Source: Helicobacter sp. 13S00482-2 | Lineage (GTDB): Bacteria > Campylobacterota > Campylobacteria > Campylobacterales > Helicobacteraceae | Length of the DNA stretch: 64,000 nucleotides | Direction: 5' to 3' | NCBI RefSeq assembly: GCF_002272795.1 | Contig: NZ_MLAT01000002.1 | Span: forward strand, 1 to 64,000 | Shown: one piece after another, positions 1 through 9,278 of the stretch | How the letters are laid out: each line of letters begins with the position of its first letter | How positions within the stretch are numbered: position 1 is the stretch's first letter | Position numbers and translations under genes: made by a program | The notes under the pieces: generated by a model | What the model saw: the letters and a program-made list of their open reading frames with translations, nothing else | Told to the model about the DNA's origin: nothing | Databases searched by the model: none

Positions 1-99
1 AAAATAAAATGTTATCCTTTAGGATTATAAAAAATAAAAACTTAAATAAATATTAATAATTAGGAAGATAAAATTCGACTATAAAGGAGAATTGAGTCA

Positions 100-1848
100 A
101 TGGTGAGAAGATATTTGAAGTTGTTATTCATAATCTTAGCTATGTTCATAGGGATAAAAACTCTTTATGCAACAACAGAATCAAAAGATTTCTCATATAA
201 TCCTAATGATATGAATGAGCAACTCAATAACCAAAGAAAAGATTTTTTAAATTATCAAAATTTTCAACCATTTAAAAATCATATTCCAGAGCAACCCGCT
301 CAAAAAAGCACGAAACCTCTGCCAAAAAATACTTCTTTGGTATGTTTTGATATTCACAAAATTTATCTTGAGTCAAGTATTCCATCACTCCAAGCTCAAA
401 TAGAAAAAGAATTTAAATTTTTAACTCCTATACTGAAATCTTATACTCATCAATGTCTAAATACAGACAAGATTACCGAACTTTTAAATAAACTAAAATT
501 AAAATCTCTGAAAAAAGGTTACATCACAACAGATTTTGGAGTAAAGACTCAAGATCTAAACAACAAAAAACTAATCATCACTCTAAAAACCACTATTCTC
601 AAAGAAATACAATATAAAGACAAAAAAACGATAGCTCGGTTTTGGAGAAAAGATTATTCTATAAAGCCTGGAGATATTTTTACCATCAGGCCTATTGATA
701 GAGGACTTTATAATTTTAAACGATTAAAAACCCTCAATCCAATCATAGAAATTTCATCTACAGAAAAAAGTAATGCTATTCCCGAATCTAAAATCACACT
801 CAATCACCAAAGCAAAACATTGCCTATTTACGCCTCTTTGAGTGCCAATAACGCTGGTTCAATATCAACAGGAATCTATCAGACTTCACTTCAATTTGGA
901 TTGGAAAATATTCTTTCTCTAGCTGAAATATTTCGTATTTATGGACTAATCACACCTGCTTGGAAAAATTCTCACAATCTGTATTTTTCAAGTGATTTCA
1001 GTATTCCTTTTAGGAGGTTTTTATTTTCCTTCAGTGGTTCATATTCTCAATATGCTCAATCTTTATTAATAAGTAAAAATACCTTTAGTTACAATGGTTA
1101 TTCCGCAAACATGGATATTAATGGTAATTTTTTGATTTATTTGGACAATCTCAATCAGGTCAGCTTTAATTTTGGATTAGGGAAAAGATGGGCAAAGAAT
1201 TATATAGAAAATATCGAGCTTCTTCCTCAGAGAAGAAATTTAACCAACATATATGCAAATATAAATTACATTAGATCCATTTATAGGGCTTCTATAAATC
1301 TAAGCTTGGGTATTAAGCAAGGAATAAAATTCTTAGGCTCTATGGATAATTTTACAGATTCAGAACAAGAACCAGATTTTTTTTACACTATCCCAACTAT
1401 TGATGCATATATTTATACACCTTTTAAAATTTTAAATCAAAGTTTTACCTATACAAGCTTGATTAAGACGCAAGTTTCAAGAAAAAGACTTTATGCGAGT
1501 GAGAAATTTGGATTGGGAGGAATTTATAGTGTCAGAGGTTTCGATAGTTTGGTTTTAAATGGAGAAATGGGGATATTAAATCGAAATGATTTTACCTACT
1601 ATCTACCTGCTTTTTTCAAAATCACACTAGCCCCAACAATAGGCTTAGATATGGGATACACCACAGATATTTATAAAAGCATCAATCATGAATCTGATAA
1701 TGGATTTCTCATAGGTGGAGGCGTGGGATTAAAGCTTTATTGGGGAAAATATTTTAATGCAGAAATTTGGGGATACCACCCTATCTACAATCCACAAGCA
1801 CTAAAAGGAAGATATTTTTATGCTAACTTGGGTTTTAATTGGGAATAA
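100..1848 (+). CDS. Two-partner secretion outer-membrane transporter (TpsB, ShlB/FhaC/HecB family)
   Basis: The 582-residue protein has a signal peptide (about residues 1-24, hydrophobic core ending LYA) and then a Gln/Asn-rich linker. A POTRA_2-type segment follows (about 80-150), with the family pattern of a Cys, an Leu-rich helix and GYITT. The rest (about 235-580) is a beta-rich barrel. The barrel carries the TpsB signature KFGLGGIYSVRGF near residues 470-490, which corresponds to the conserved VRGF motif on loop L6. Known family members export one large TpsA exoprotein across the outer membrane. No tpsA lies in the window, so a partner could lie upstream of base 1. A good ribosome site (AAAGGAGA) precedes the ATG. 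The C-terminus ends NWE rather than in an aromatic residue, which is unusual for an outer-membrane barrel. Confidence 0.85.
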   Translation: MVRRYLKLLFIILAMFIGIKTLYATTESKDFSYNPNDMNEQLNNQRKDFLNYQNFQPFKNHIPEQPAQKSTKPLPKNTSLVCFDIHKIYLESSIPSLQAQIEKEFKFLTPILKSYTHQCLNTDKITELLNKLKLKSLKKGYITTDFGVKTQDLNNKKLIITLKTTILKEIQYKDKKTIARFWRKDYSIKPGDIFTIRPIDRGLYNFKRLKTLNPIIEISSTEKSNAIPESKITLNHQSKTLPIYASLSANNAGSISTGIYQTSLQFGLENILSLAEIFRIYGLITPAWKNSHNLYFSSDFSIPFRRFLFSFSGSYSQYAQSLLISKNTFSYNGYSANMDINGNFLIYLDNLNQVSFNFGLGKRWAKNYIENIELLPQRRNLTNIYANINYIRSIYRASINLSLGIKQGIKFLGSMDNFTDSEQEPDFFYTIPTIDAYIYTPFKILNQSFTYTSLIKTQVSRKRLYASEKFGLGGIYSVRGFDSLVLNGEMGILNRNDFTYYLPAFFKITLAPTIGLDMGYTTDIYKSINHESDNGFLIGGGVGLKLYWGKYFNAEIWGYHPIYNPQALKGRYFYANLGFNWE

Positions 1849-1850
1849 TC

Positions 1851-3188
1851 TCAACCTCCACGCAATGTTTTAATAGCCTTCTTTAGGCTATTAATAAGAT
1901 ATTCTATATCCTCAAATGAATGTGTATAATGTACGCTGATACGCAACCAGCCAGGCCTTATCTTGAGTGTGTCAAAACTTCCATCTTCCATATCAAGCAA
2001 ATCATGTCCATAAGGACCTGCACAACTACAACCCGCACGAGTTTGAATATGATAAACATTACTTAAAACAAAGGCTAAATCATAAGGAGAGATCCCTCCT
2101 ACATTCAAAGAGATAATCCCTATTCTAGGAACTTCAAGATTTCCATAAATCTTAATAGCAGGAATATTAGAGAGTTCATGAAGAATCATTTGTGTGAGTA
2201 TCTTTTCTCTGCGAATGATATTTTCCAAACCATATTCATCTCTTAGCTTATAAGCCAAAGCGGATCGGTACATCTGAAGCAATCCAGGAGTCCCTGCCTC
2301 CTCACGAATTTCTATATCTTCAAAATATTCTTGTGTTTTTCTACTGACATATTTCACAACCCCTCCCCCACTAAAAGTCGGAGAAATATCTGTGTCTATG
2401 ATTTTTTTTTGTAAGCACAAAAGACCACTTGAGCCCACTCCTCCTAGCAATTTATGAGGAGAAAGAAAACAAGCATCAAATGAACTAGCAGGGATATTCA
2501 TATGCGAGGAAGAACTCGCCATATCAAATGCTAATAAGGCCTTATGTTTTCTAACCAAAGTTGAAATCTTCTCATAAGGAGCAATTATTCCTGTGACATT
2601 TGAGGCTAAATTAAAAGAAGTGATTCTGATATTTCTATCAGATTTTAAAATATCCTCTAAAGCTTTTAAATCAAATACTCCTTCTGTATTTAGATTAACT
2701 CGCTTAACCTCGCATATACCTTCTCTCCAGCTAATCTCATTAGAGTGATGTTCATAAGGCCCTATGAGTACTTTTGGAATGGATATTTTTTTTATATCTA
2801 AATCTAAGATAGCCCTAGTTTTAGGAGGAATATACACCCCTAAAATTTCTTGAAACTTCTTGATAGCCCCACTAGCACCAAAGCCCGTGGAAAGAATAGC
2901 AAAATCCTCATCAAGTTCCAAGCTTTCTCTCAATATATCTTTACTTTTAAGATAAACTTCGCTCATTATTTTGGAATGCGTGGAAGCCTCTGAATGAATA
3001 TTGGCGTAATAAGGCAAGAGCTTTTTAATACGTTTTTCTACCAATACATGGGCAAGTCCAGAGCCTGTCCAATCAAAATATTTAGTATCTTTTTTTAGTA
3101 TGACACCATCTCGAATTTGTTTTAATCTATCATTTCTTTCATCTAGTAGCGGTGCAAAAAACTCGCTGAGTAATTTATTTTCGGACAT
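1851..3188 (-). CDS. Class V aminotransferase, cysteine desulfurase (NifS/SufS)-like
   Basis: This is a 445-residue PLP enzyme of the fold-type I, class V group. The Schiff-base lysine is Lys246 in SPHKLLGG, and the upstream FDMASSSSH supplies the PLP-contact Asp and His. A Cys-rich TRAGCSCAGPYG segment near residues 385-397 matches the active-site cysteine region of cysteine desulfurases. It is convergent with the tpsB gene and lies 10 bp downstream of the HIT gene on the same strand. H. pylori has the same neighbour pair (HP0405/HP0404, from memory). It may be a second desulfurase besides the NifS that serves Fe-S assembly. The substrate cannot be fixed from sequence. Confidence 0.8.
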   Translation of the reverse strand: MSENKLLSEFFAPLLDERNDRLKQIRDGVILKKDTKYFDWTGSGLAHVLVEKRIKKLLPYYANIHSEASTHSKIMSEVYLKSKDILRESLELDEDFAILSTGFGASGAIKKFQEILGVYIPPKTRAILDLDIKKISIPKVLIGPYEHHSNEISWREGICEVKRVNLNTEGVFDLKALEDILKSDRNIRITSFNLASNVTGIIAPYEKISTLVRKHKALLAFDMASSSSHMNIPASSFDACFLSPHKLLGGVGSSGLLCLQKKIIDTDISPTFSGGGVVKYVSRKTQEYFEDIEIREEAGTPGLLQMYRSALAYKLRDEYGLENIIRREKILTQMILHELSNIPAIKIYGNLEVPRIGIISLNVGGISPYDLAFVLSNVYHIQTRAGCSCAGPYGHDLLDMEDGSFDTLKIRPGWLRISVHYTHSFEDIEYLINSLKKAIKTLRGG

Positions 3189-3198
3189 AATTCATCTT

Positions 3199-3531
3199 TT
3201 AAACAAGCTCAGGCCACTTCAATTTTACCCCTCCAAGAATGTGAAAATGAAGATGAGGAACTTCTTGTCCGCCATCATTGCCAATATTTGTAATCAAACG
3301 ATATCCACTATCTTTAATCCCAAGCTCTTGCACAACCTCCAAGATAAAATCACTCATCTCCGCCATTAAATCAGGAGTTATTTCATTAAAATCTTTGATA
3401 GACTTTTTTGGTATCACTAGAGCGTGTATAGGAGCCTTAGGTGCAATGTCATAAAAAGCTAAAAATTTAGAGTTCTCTAAGATTTTTTTAGAAGGAATCT
3501 CTCCAGCGATAATTTTCTCAAATATATTCAA
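3199..3531 (-). CDS. HIT-family nucleotide-binding hydrolase (HINT/PKCI-like)
   Basis: The 110-residue protein is the usual HINT length. The histidine-triad motif HLHFH (His93, His95, His97) sits just before the C-terminus and is preceded by the family pattern NxGxxGGQEVPHLH. Family members hydrolyse purine nucleoside phosphoramidates or adenylated compounds in the cytoplasm. It probably forms an operon with the downstream class V aminotransferase, as the gap is about 10 bp. It is transcribed divergently from pheS. Confidence 0.9.
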   Translation of the reverse strand: MNIFEKIIAGEIPSKKILENSKFLAFYDIAPKAPIHALVIPKKSIKDFNEITPDLMAEMSDFILEVVQELGIKDSGYRLITNIGNDGGQEVPHLHFHILGGVKLKWPELV

Positions 3532-3646
3532 ACTGCAATCTCCTTGTTTAAATTTCCAAATTATATCTATTTATAAAGTTATTTTGACTAAAATCTCTGC
3601 AATGTTTTGTTGTAAAATACGGAAATAAACTTTTAGGATAATCATC

Positions 3647-4636
3647 TTGGACACACTATTACAAAGACTCAAAAATGCTAAAACCTCACAAGAGTTAGAA
3701 ACTATCCGCGTGGAAGCCTTGGGGAAAAAAGGCTCTATCACCCAAAAATTCTCTGAACTAAAATCTCTAGAAGGCGAGGCCAAAAAAGAACTAGCAAAAA
3801 CCTTAAATAATCTCAAAATGAGTTTTGAATCCATTCATCAAGAGAAAAAAACACAGCTTCAAACCCTTGAACTAAAGGCTGCTTTAGAGCAAGAAAAAAT
3901 TGATGTGAGTTTATTTGTATCCAATCCACACAAAACTTTAGGGCACCCTATCAGTTACACAAAAGATAGAATCATTGATTATTTTACCTATCTTGGATAT
4001 GAGCTCTGTATAGGACCTTTAATTGAAGATGATTTTCATAATTTTGCCGCACTTAATCTCCCTGAATATCATCCTGCTCGAGATATGCAAGATACTTTTT
4101 ATTTCAAGGATTCAATGCTCTTGCGTACGCACACTTCACCTGTTCAAATCCGCACGATGCAAACTCAAGTACCCCCTATAAAAATGATTTGTCCAGGCCC
4201 AACTTTCAGACGTGATTATGATCTCACGCATACGCCAATGTTTCACCAGGTTGAAGGTCTTGTGGTGGATAATGGAGATAAAGCTAGTTTTTCAAATCTC
4301 AAATACACATTGGAAGATTTTTTAAGATATATGTTCGGTGATGTTAAGGTTAGATTTCGTTCTAGTTTTTTCCCCTTTACAGAACCAAGTGCTGAAGTTG
4401 ATATCAGCTGTGTTTTTTGTGATGGTTGTGGCTGTAGAGTCTGTTCTCAAACAGGTTGGCTCGAAATATTAGGCTGTGGCGTAGTAGATGAATATGTATT
4501 TCAAGCAGTGGGATATAAAAATGTGAGTGGATACGCTTTTGGAATGGGTATAGAAAGGTTAGCTATGCTCACTTGTGGAGTTAGCGATTTGAGAAGCTTT
4601 TTTGAAACAGATTTAAGAGTATTGGAGCAATTTTAA
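3647..4636 (+). CDS. pheS: Phenylalanyl-tRNA synthetase alpha subunit
   Basis: This 329-residue catalytic subunit of the (alpha-beta)2 class II synthetase charges tRNA-Phe. An N-terminal coiled coil for tRNA binding occupies about residues 1-85. Motif 2 ([15 protein letters not shown]) and motif 3 ([13 protein letters not shown]) are intact. The Cys-rich [12 protein letters not shown] insert is normal for bacterial PheS. Translation starts at a TTG (3647), with AGGA about 9 bases upstream. No in-frame ATG near the N-terminus fits the family better. Its stop overlaps the pheT start (TAATG), which indicates translational coupling. Confidence 0.97.
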   Translation: MDTLLQRLKNAKTSQELETIRVEALGKKGSITQKFSELKSLEGEAKKELAKTLNNLKMSFESIHQEKKTQLQTLELKAALEQEKIDVSLFVSNPHKTLGHPISYTKDRIIDYFTYLGYELCIGPLIEDDFHNFAALNLPEYHPARDMQDTFYFKDSMLLRTHTSPVQIRTMQTQVPPIKMICPGPTFRRDYDLTHTPMFHQVEGLVVDNGDKASFSNLKYTLEDFLRYMFGDVKVRFRSSFFPFTEPSAEVDISCVFCDGCGCRVCSQTGWLEILGCGVVDEYVFQAVGYKNVSGYAFGMGIERLAMLTCGVSDLRSFFETDLRVLEQF

Positions 4637-6999
4637 TGATTATAACCACCCATTTATTATCTAAATTCATCAACATATCAGGCATTGATACTAGCAAACT
4701 CTGTGACACTCTGAGTGAAATTGGACTAGAGGTAGAGTCTTGTAAAAAGATTGAGTTGCCTCATAAAATAGTCGTAGGAAAAATAGTTGAAAAAACCCCT
4801 CATCCAGATGCGGATAAACTCAATATATGTCAGGTTTGTATAGGAGAGGAAACACTTCAAATTATCTGTGGTGCAAAAAATGTCGCCAAAGGCCAATATG
4901 TGCCTGTAGCTTTAATCGGAGCTTTCTTGCCAGAAGCAAAAAATGGTGGATTAAAAATACAACAAGCAACCCTTAGAGGGATAGATAGCCATGGCATGAT
5001 TTGCTCTAGCACAGAACTTGGATTACCTCATATGAATGATGGCATTATGATTTTAGATGAGAGTATCGGCAAGATAGAGCTAGGAAAAGAACTAAAAGAA
5101 TACTCTTTGTTTAATAATCATATCATCGACATTTCACTCACTCCAAATAGAGGAGATTGTTTATGTGTGCTTGGTGTGGCTAGAGAGATAAGCTCTATTT
5201 TTGATCTCCCTATCAACACTTACAATGAAACTGATTCGGACATCGCATTAGGGGTGGGTAGAGTCTTGCAAGTATTCACTGAGGGAAAAATCCAATCCTC
5301 ACTTTTATATAAGGTAATTGAAGTAAAACAAATCAACACTCCATTAGAAGTTGAGCTATCTTTAGCTCTGAATAATACATTACAAAAAAGTCCTATTCAA
5401 AATATCATTGAATACAGCACTTATATGAGTGGGGTCATCTTAAATGCTTATGCAATAAAAAATCCAGAAGTGATTGAATCAAACAAGGGTCCTGAAGTTT
5501 CTTTGAGTATCAAAAAAGATGAAAGTGGCTTTGAGGCGGTTTTCTTGGATAAAAAGCTATCCATCATAGGCGTAGGAAATCAAATTGATCAAGACCTAGA
5601 TACCCTACCTAAGACTATCATCATAGAAGCAAGCTATATTGATCCGATCTTTATTTCAAAAATGCTCTTTAAAAACAAACCTAAACAAAATAAATCACTC
5701 ATTTATCGATCCACTAGAGGATCAAACCCTCAACTAGAAACAGGAATGAATTATTTGTGCAAAAGTTTTTCAGATTTTACAAAATGCCTCATATATTCTG
5801 GCGTTCAAGAGGTAAAACAAGAATATGAAGACACGATTATCAATACAACTTTTAACACTATTTGCAACATAATTGGCAAAAGTATTGATAAAGAAGAAAT
5901 CGCAAGAATTCTAAAAAGCTTGAATTTTAGAATAAAAGCCACCTCTGATGATAATTTTTTCAGCATCATTCCACCAAGTTATCGACACGATATTAAAACC
6001 AAACAAGATGCCGCAGAAGAATTTTTGCGTATCTATGGTATTAGAAATATTCCATCAAGCCCCCACAATACGATTGAAAAACCCTACCGCAATGAAGGGT
6101 ATATTTTCTATAAAAATCAACGAAACATAGCTACAAAAGCTTTAGCAATGGGCTTTATTGAAACCATTCACTATTTATTTTATCAAAAAGAAAAATTGCA
6201 GGATCTAGGGTTTCCTACACTTAAAGAAGAACTAGATTTACAAAATCCCATCACTTCAGAACTAAACACTTTGCGAACTTCTCTTATTCCAGCGATGCTT
6301 GATTCAATACTTAGAAATAAAAATCTAGATTACAAAAGTATCAAAATATTTGAAATAGGAAGCATCTACAATCAAAATAGAGAAGAAAAAACAAGCATTG
6401 CATTTATGGTGAACGGATTAAAGATTCCAGAAACATACCCTTATCCAAAGGGTATTGCTTGGGATTTTTATGATTTTTGTAAGAGCATTTCTTGCATTAT
6501 CGGAGATTTTGAACTCAAACCCTTGAATGAAGAACAAGTCAATAAAACCATTCATCCCTATCAAAGTGCAAATATATTTATTGATGGAAAACAAGCTGGA
6601 ATTATAAGCAAACTAAATCCCATCCTTGCGAAAGAATTGGGAATTTATGAGGGATTCTTCTGTGAAGTTGATTTTGAAAATATTATTCCTAAACATATTG
6701 TTGCAAAAGAATTTTCTAAATATCCTTCAACCCAAAAAGACATCACTATTCTTATTGATAGAAAAATTTCTTTTGAAGAAATCGCTACCAAAATAAAAAA
6801 AGCTAAAATTCCCAATCTAAAAGATATCTACCCACTAGATATCTATGAGGAATCCATCACAGATAGACATATTGCTCTTAGCATTCGTATGGACATTCAA
6901 TCAATGGAGGAGACTTTAACAGAAAATGATTTTACAAATATCACACAAGAAGTACTTGAGATCATAAGAATCAACTTTGATGCTAAACTCAAGGAATAA
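4636..6999 (+). CDS. pheT: Phenylalanyl-tRNA synthetase beta subunit
   Basis: The 787-residue editing and structural subunit pairs with PheS. The N-terminal EMAP/tRNA-binding domain (about 40-150) contains the HPDADKLNICQV motif. B3/B4 editing and B5 domains follow, with ISLTPNRGDCL near residue 170 and PPSYRHDIKTKQDAAEEFLRIYG near residue 450-470. A ferredoxin-fold anticodon-binding domain ends the protein (KYPSTQKDITIL near 700). The start overlaps the pheS stop by one base. It is followed after 68 bp by aroA. Confidence 0.97.
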   Translation: MIITTHLLSKFINISGIDTSKLCDTLSEIGLEVESCKKIELPHKIVVGKIVEKTPHPDADKLNICQVCIGEETLQIICGAKNVAKGQYVPVALIGAFLPEAKNGGLKIQQATLRGIDSHGMICSSTELGLPHMNDGIMILDESIGKIELGKELKEYSLFNNHIIDISLTPNRGDCLCVLGVAREISSIFDLPINTYNETDSDIALGVGRVLQVFTEGKIQSSLLYKVIEVKQINTPLEVELSLALNNTLQKSPIQNIIEYSTYMSGVILNAYAIKNPEVIESNKGPEVSLSIKKDESGFEAVFLDKKLSIIGVGNQIDQDLDTLPKTIIIEASYIDPIFISKMLFKNKPKQNKSLIYRSTRGSNPQLETGMNYLCKSFSDFTKCLIYSGVQEVKQEYEDTIINTTFNTICNIIGKSIDKEEIARILKSLNFRIKATSDDNFFSIIPPSYRHDIKTKQDAAEEFLRIYGIRNIPSSPHNTIEKPYRNEGYIFYKNQRNIATKALAMGFIETIHYLFYQKEKLQDLGFPTLKEELDLQNPITSELNTLRTSLIPAMLDSILRNKNLDYKSIKIFEIGSIYNQNREEKTSIAFMVNGLKIPETYPYPKGIAWDFYDFCKSISCIIGDFELKPLNEEQVNKTIHPYQSANIFIDGKQAGIISKLNPILAKELGIYEGFFCEVDFENIIPKHIVAKEFSKYPSTQKDITILIDRKISFEEIATKIKKAKIPNLKDIYPLDIYEESITDRHIALSIRMDIQSMEETLTENDFTNITQEVLEIIRINFDAKLKE

Positions 7000-7067
7000 A
7001 ATGCAAATTTCTATTAACAACCCAATCAAATCTCATAATCACAAAAATTATAATTTGTGGAGAACAG

Positions 7068-8363
7068 ATGAGAATCACTGAAGTTAAGGCAACAAAAAAG
7101 TTTGAATTAGAAGTTGATAGCATCGCTTCTGATAAATCCATTTCACATCGATGTGCCATTTTTAGTTTGCTTAGCAATAAGCCTTCTTTAATTCGTAATT
7201 ATCTTTTAGGAGAAGACACCCTAAACACATTAAAAATAGCTAAACAGCTAGGTTTGCAAGTACAGGAAATAAACAAAAATCAAATGAAATTCATCCCTCC
7301 AAAACAAGGAATCCAAGAACCTGATAATATCCTTGATTGCGGAAATGCAGGGACAGCTATCAGGCTCTATACAGGATTACTTTGTGCCCAAAAGGGGTAT
7401 TTTACTCTCACAGGAGATGAATATCTAAGGGTGCGTCCTATGAAAAGGATTATTGAACCCCTTAAAAATATAGGAGCCAAAATCTATGCTAGAAAACAAA
7501 ATTCTTTCGCACCAATAACAGTCATAGGACAAGAACTTCAGGGTTTTGATTACAAAAGCCCTATTTCGTCTGCACAAGTTAAAAGTGCGATGATATTAGC
7601 GGCCTTAAATTCAACCCAAATTTCAAAATTTAGCGAACCGCATTTGAGCCGAGACCACACCGAAAATATGCTTAAGGGCATGGGAGCAAAAATAAACAGC
7701 AATGCTGATGTTATCGAAATTTCACCGCTAGAGCATCCTTTAGAAGCTATGAATATAAATATTCCTTCAGATCCTTCTAGTGCATTTTTTTTCGCAATAG
7801 CTGCAGCAATTGTGCCTAACTCAAAGATATTATTAAAAAATGTACTACTCAATAAAACCCGAATAGAAGCGTTTAAAGTACTCGAAAAAATGGGGGCAAA
7901 AATACAATACTCTAGCACAAATAAAGATTATGAAGATATTGGAGACATTTATGTAGAGCAAAAATCCTTGCACGGAGTTGATATTAAAGAAAATATTTCT
8001 TGGCTTATTGATGAAATTCCTGCCTTAAGTATCGCTATGGCAGTTGCCAAAGGAAAAAGCACCATCAAAAATGCCCATGAGCTTCGCGTGAAAGAAACTG
8101 ACAGAATCAAAGCTGTGGTTACAAATTTAGAAAAAATGGGTATAAGGTGCGAAGAATTTGAAGATGGCTATTCTATAGAAGGTGGAGAATTAAAATTTAA
8201 TGTTTTAGAAAGTTTTGGGGATCATAGGATAGCTATGAGTTTTGCGATTGCTGGGCTAATAAGTGGATCTAAAATAAAAGATTCTGAATGTATTGATGTG
8301 TCTTTTCCAAATTTTTTAGATATCCTCCAAAAAATCACAAAAGTACAAAATCAAGGAAGTTAA
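7068..8363 (+). CDS. aroA: 5-enolpyruvylshikimate-3-phosphate synthase
   Basis: The 431-residue enzyme joins phosphoenolpyruvate to shikimate-3-phosphate in the chorismate pathway. Visible signatures are the KSISHR substrate loop near residue 23, LDCGNAGTAIRLYTGLL near residue 87 (family signature 1) and LRVKETDRIKAV near residue 340 (signature 2). GGAGA precedes the ATG. The gene lies between pheT and ispH, 3 bp before the latter, which is the order I recall in H. pylori. Confidence 0.96.
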   Translation: MRITEVKATKKFELEVDSIASDKSISHRCAIFSLLSNKPSLIRNYLLGEDTLNTLKIAKQLGLQVQEINKNQMKFIPPKQGIQEPDNILDCGNAGTAIRLYTGLLCAQKGYFTLTGDEYLRVRPMKRIIEPLKNIGAKIYARKQNSFAPITVIGQELQGFDYKSPISSAQVKSAMILAALNSTQISKFSEPHLSRDHTENMLKGMGAKINSNADVIEISPLEHPLEAMNINIPSDPSSAFFFAIAAAIVPNSKILLKNVLLNKTRIEAFKVLEKMGAKIQYSSTNKDYEDIGDIYVEQKSLHGVDIKENISWLIDEIPALSIAMAVAKGKSTIKNAHELRVKETDRIKAVVTNLEKMGIRCEEFEDGYSIEGGELKFNVLESFGDHRIAMSFAIAGLISGSKIKDSECIDVSFPNFLDILQKITKVQNQGS

Positions 8364-8366
8364 AAT

Positions 8367-9191
8367 ATGGAAATAAAATTAGCTAAAAAATATGGATTTT
8401 GTTTTGGGGTCAAACGTGCGATACAAATCGCAGAAAAAACAAAAAATAGCATCACCTTAGGACCACTCATTCATAATCCAAAAGAAATATCTAGATTGCA
8501 AATGAAATTTGGTGTAAAAGTAGAAGAAAATACCCAAACTATTAAAAACGGTCAAAATGTCATCATAAGAACACATGGTATTCCAAAAGATGATTTAAAA
8601 TATCTCAAGACAAAAGATGTCCAAATCACTGATGCAACCTGCCCGTATGTCACTAAACCTCAAGAGATTGTGGAATCTATGAGTGAAGAAGGCTATCAAA
8701 TCATCATCTTTGGAGATAAAACTCATCCTGAAGTTAAAGGAGTGATGAGTTATTCAATCACTGATCCAATAGTTGTGAGCTCATTAGAAGAATTAAAAGA
8801 AGCAAAAATCAAGAAAAAAATAGCCTTGGTATCCCAAACTACAAAACAAGCTGAAAATTTACTTAAAATAGCTTCTTATCTTATAACTCACTGCTATGAA
8901 GCAAGAATATTCAATACTATTTGTAATGCAACTTCAGACAATCAAGAATCTGCTAGAGAGCTTAGCAAAGAAGTTGATGTGATGATTGTTGTAGGAGGAA
9001 AAACCTCCTCAAATACAAAACAACTTCTCAATATTGCACTTCAAAACTGTCCTGATAGCTATCTAGTAGAAGATGAGAATGATCTTTGCAAGGAATGGTT
9101 CAAGGATAAAAACGTGTGCGGGATAACAGCTGGAGCCTCAACTCCTGATTGGATTATTGATAAAGTAAAGGAAAAAATCCAATCTTTATAG
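8367..9191 (+). CDS. ispH: 4-hydroxy-3-methylbut-2-enyl diphosphate reductase
   Basis: This 274-residue [4Fe-4S] enzyme catalyses the last step of the MEP isoprenoid pathway, giving IPP and DMAPP. The cluster cysteines are in FCFGVKRA (near residue 12), DATCPYV (near 95) and FNTICNAT (near 190). The substrate-binding GGKTSSNTKQL and TAGASTPDW motifs are also present. It starts 3 bp after aroA, so it is very likely cotranscribed. Confidence 0.97.
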   Translation: MEIKLAKKYGFCFGVKRAIQIAEKTKNSITLGPLIHNPKEISRLQMKFGVKVEENTQTIKNGQNVIIRTHGIPKDDLKYLKTKDVQITDATCPYVTKPQEIVESMSEEGYQIIIFGDKTHPEVKGVMSYSITDPIVVSSLEELKEAKIKKKIALVSQTTKQAENLLKIASYLITHCYEARIFNTICNATSDNQESARELSKEVDVMIVVGGKTSSNTKQLLNIALQNCPDSYLVEDENDLCKEWFKDKNVCGITAGASTPDWIIDKVKEKIQSL

Positions 9192-9278
9192 AAATTTCAA
9201 AAATCTAAAAGATTTTTATAGCTTTAAAAGGAAACTATAGCTAAAATGCCTAAAAAATCAAATAATTAAAGGGAACAG

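Noticed and set aside
1-99. ATCCT-TT-AGGAT inverted repeat (14-25) as a regulatory site for tpsB
   Set aside because: The arms are only five bases in AT-rich DNA, so chance is likely; it may equally be the end of an upstream gene.
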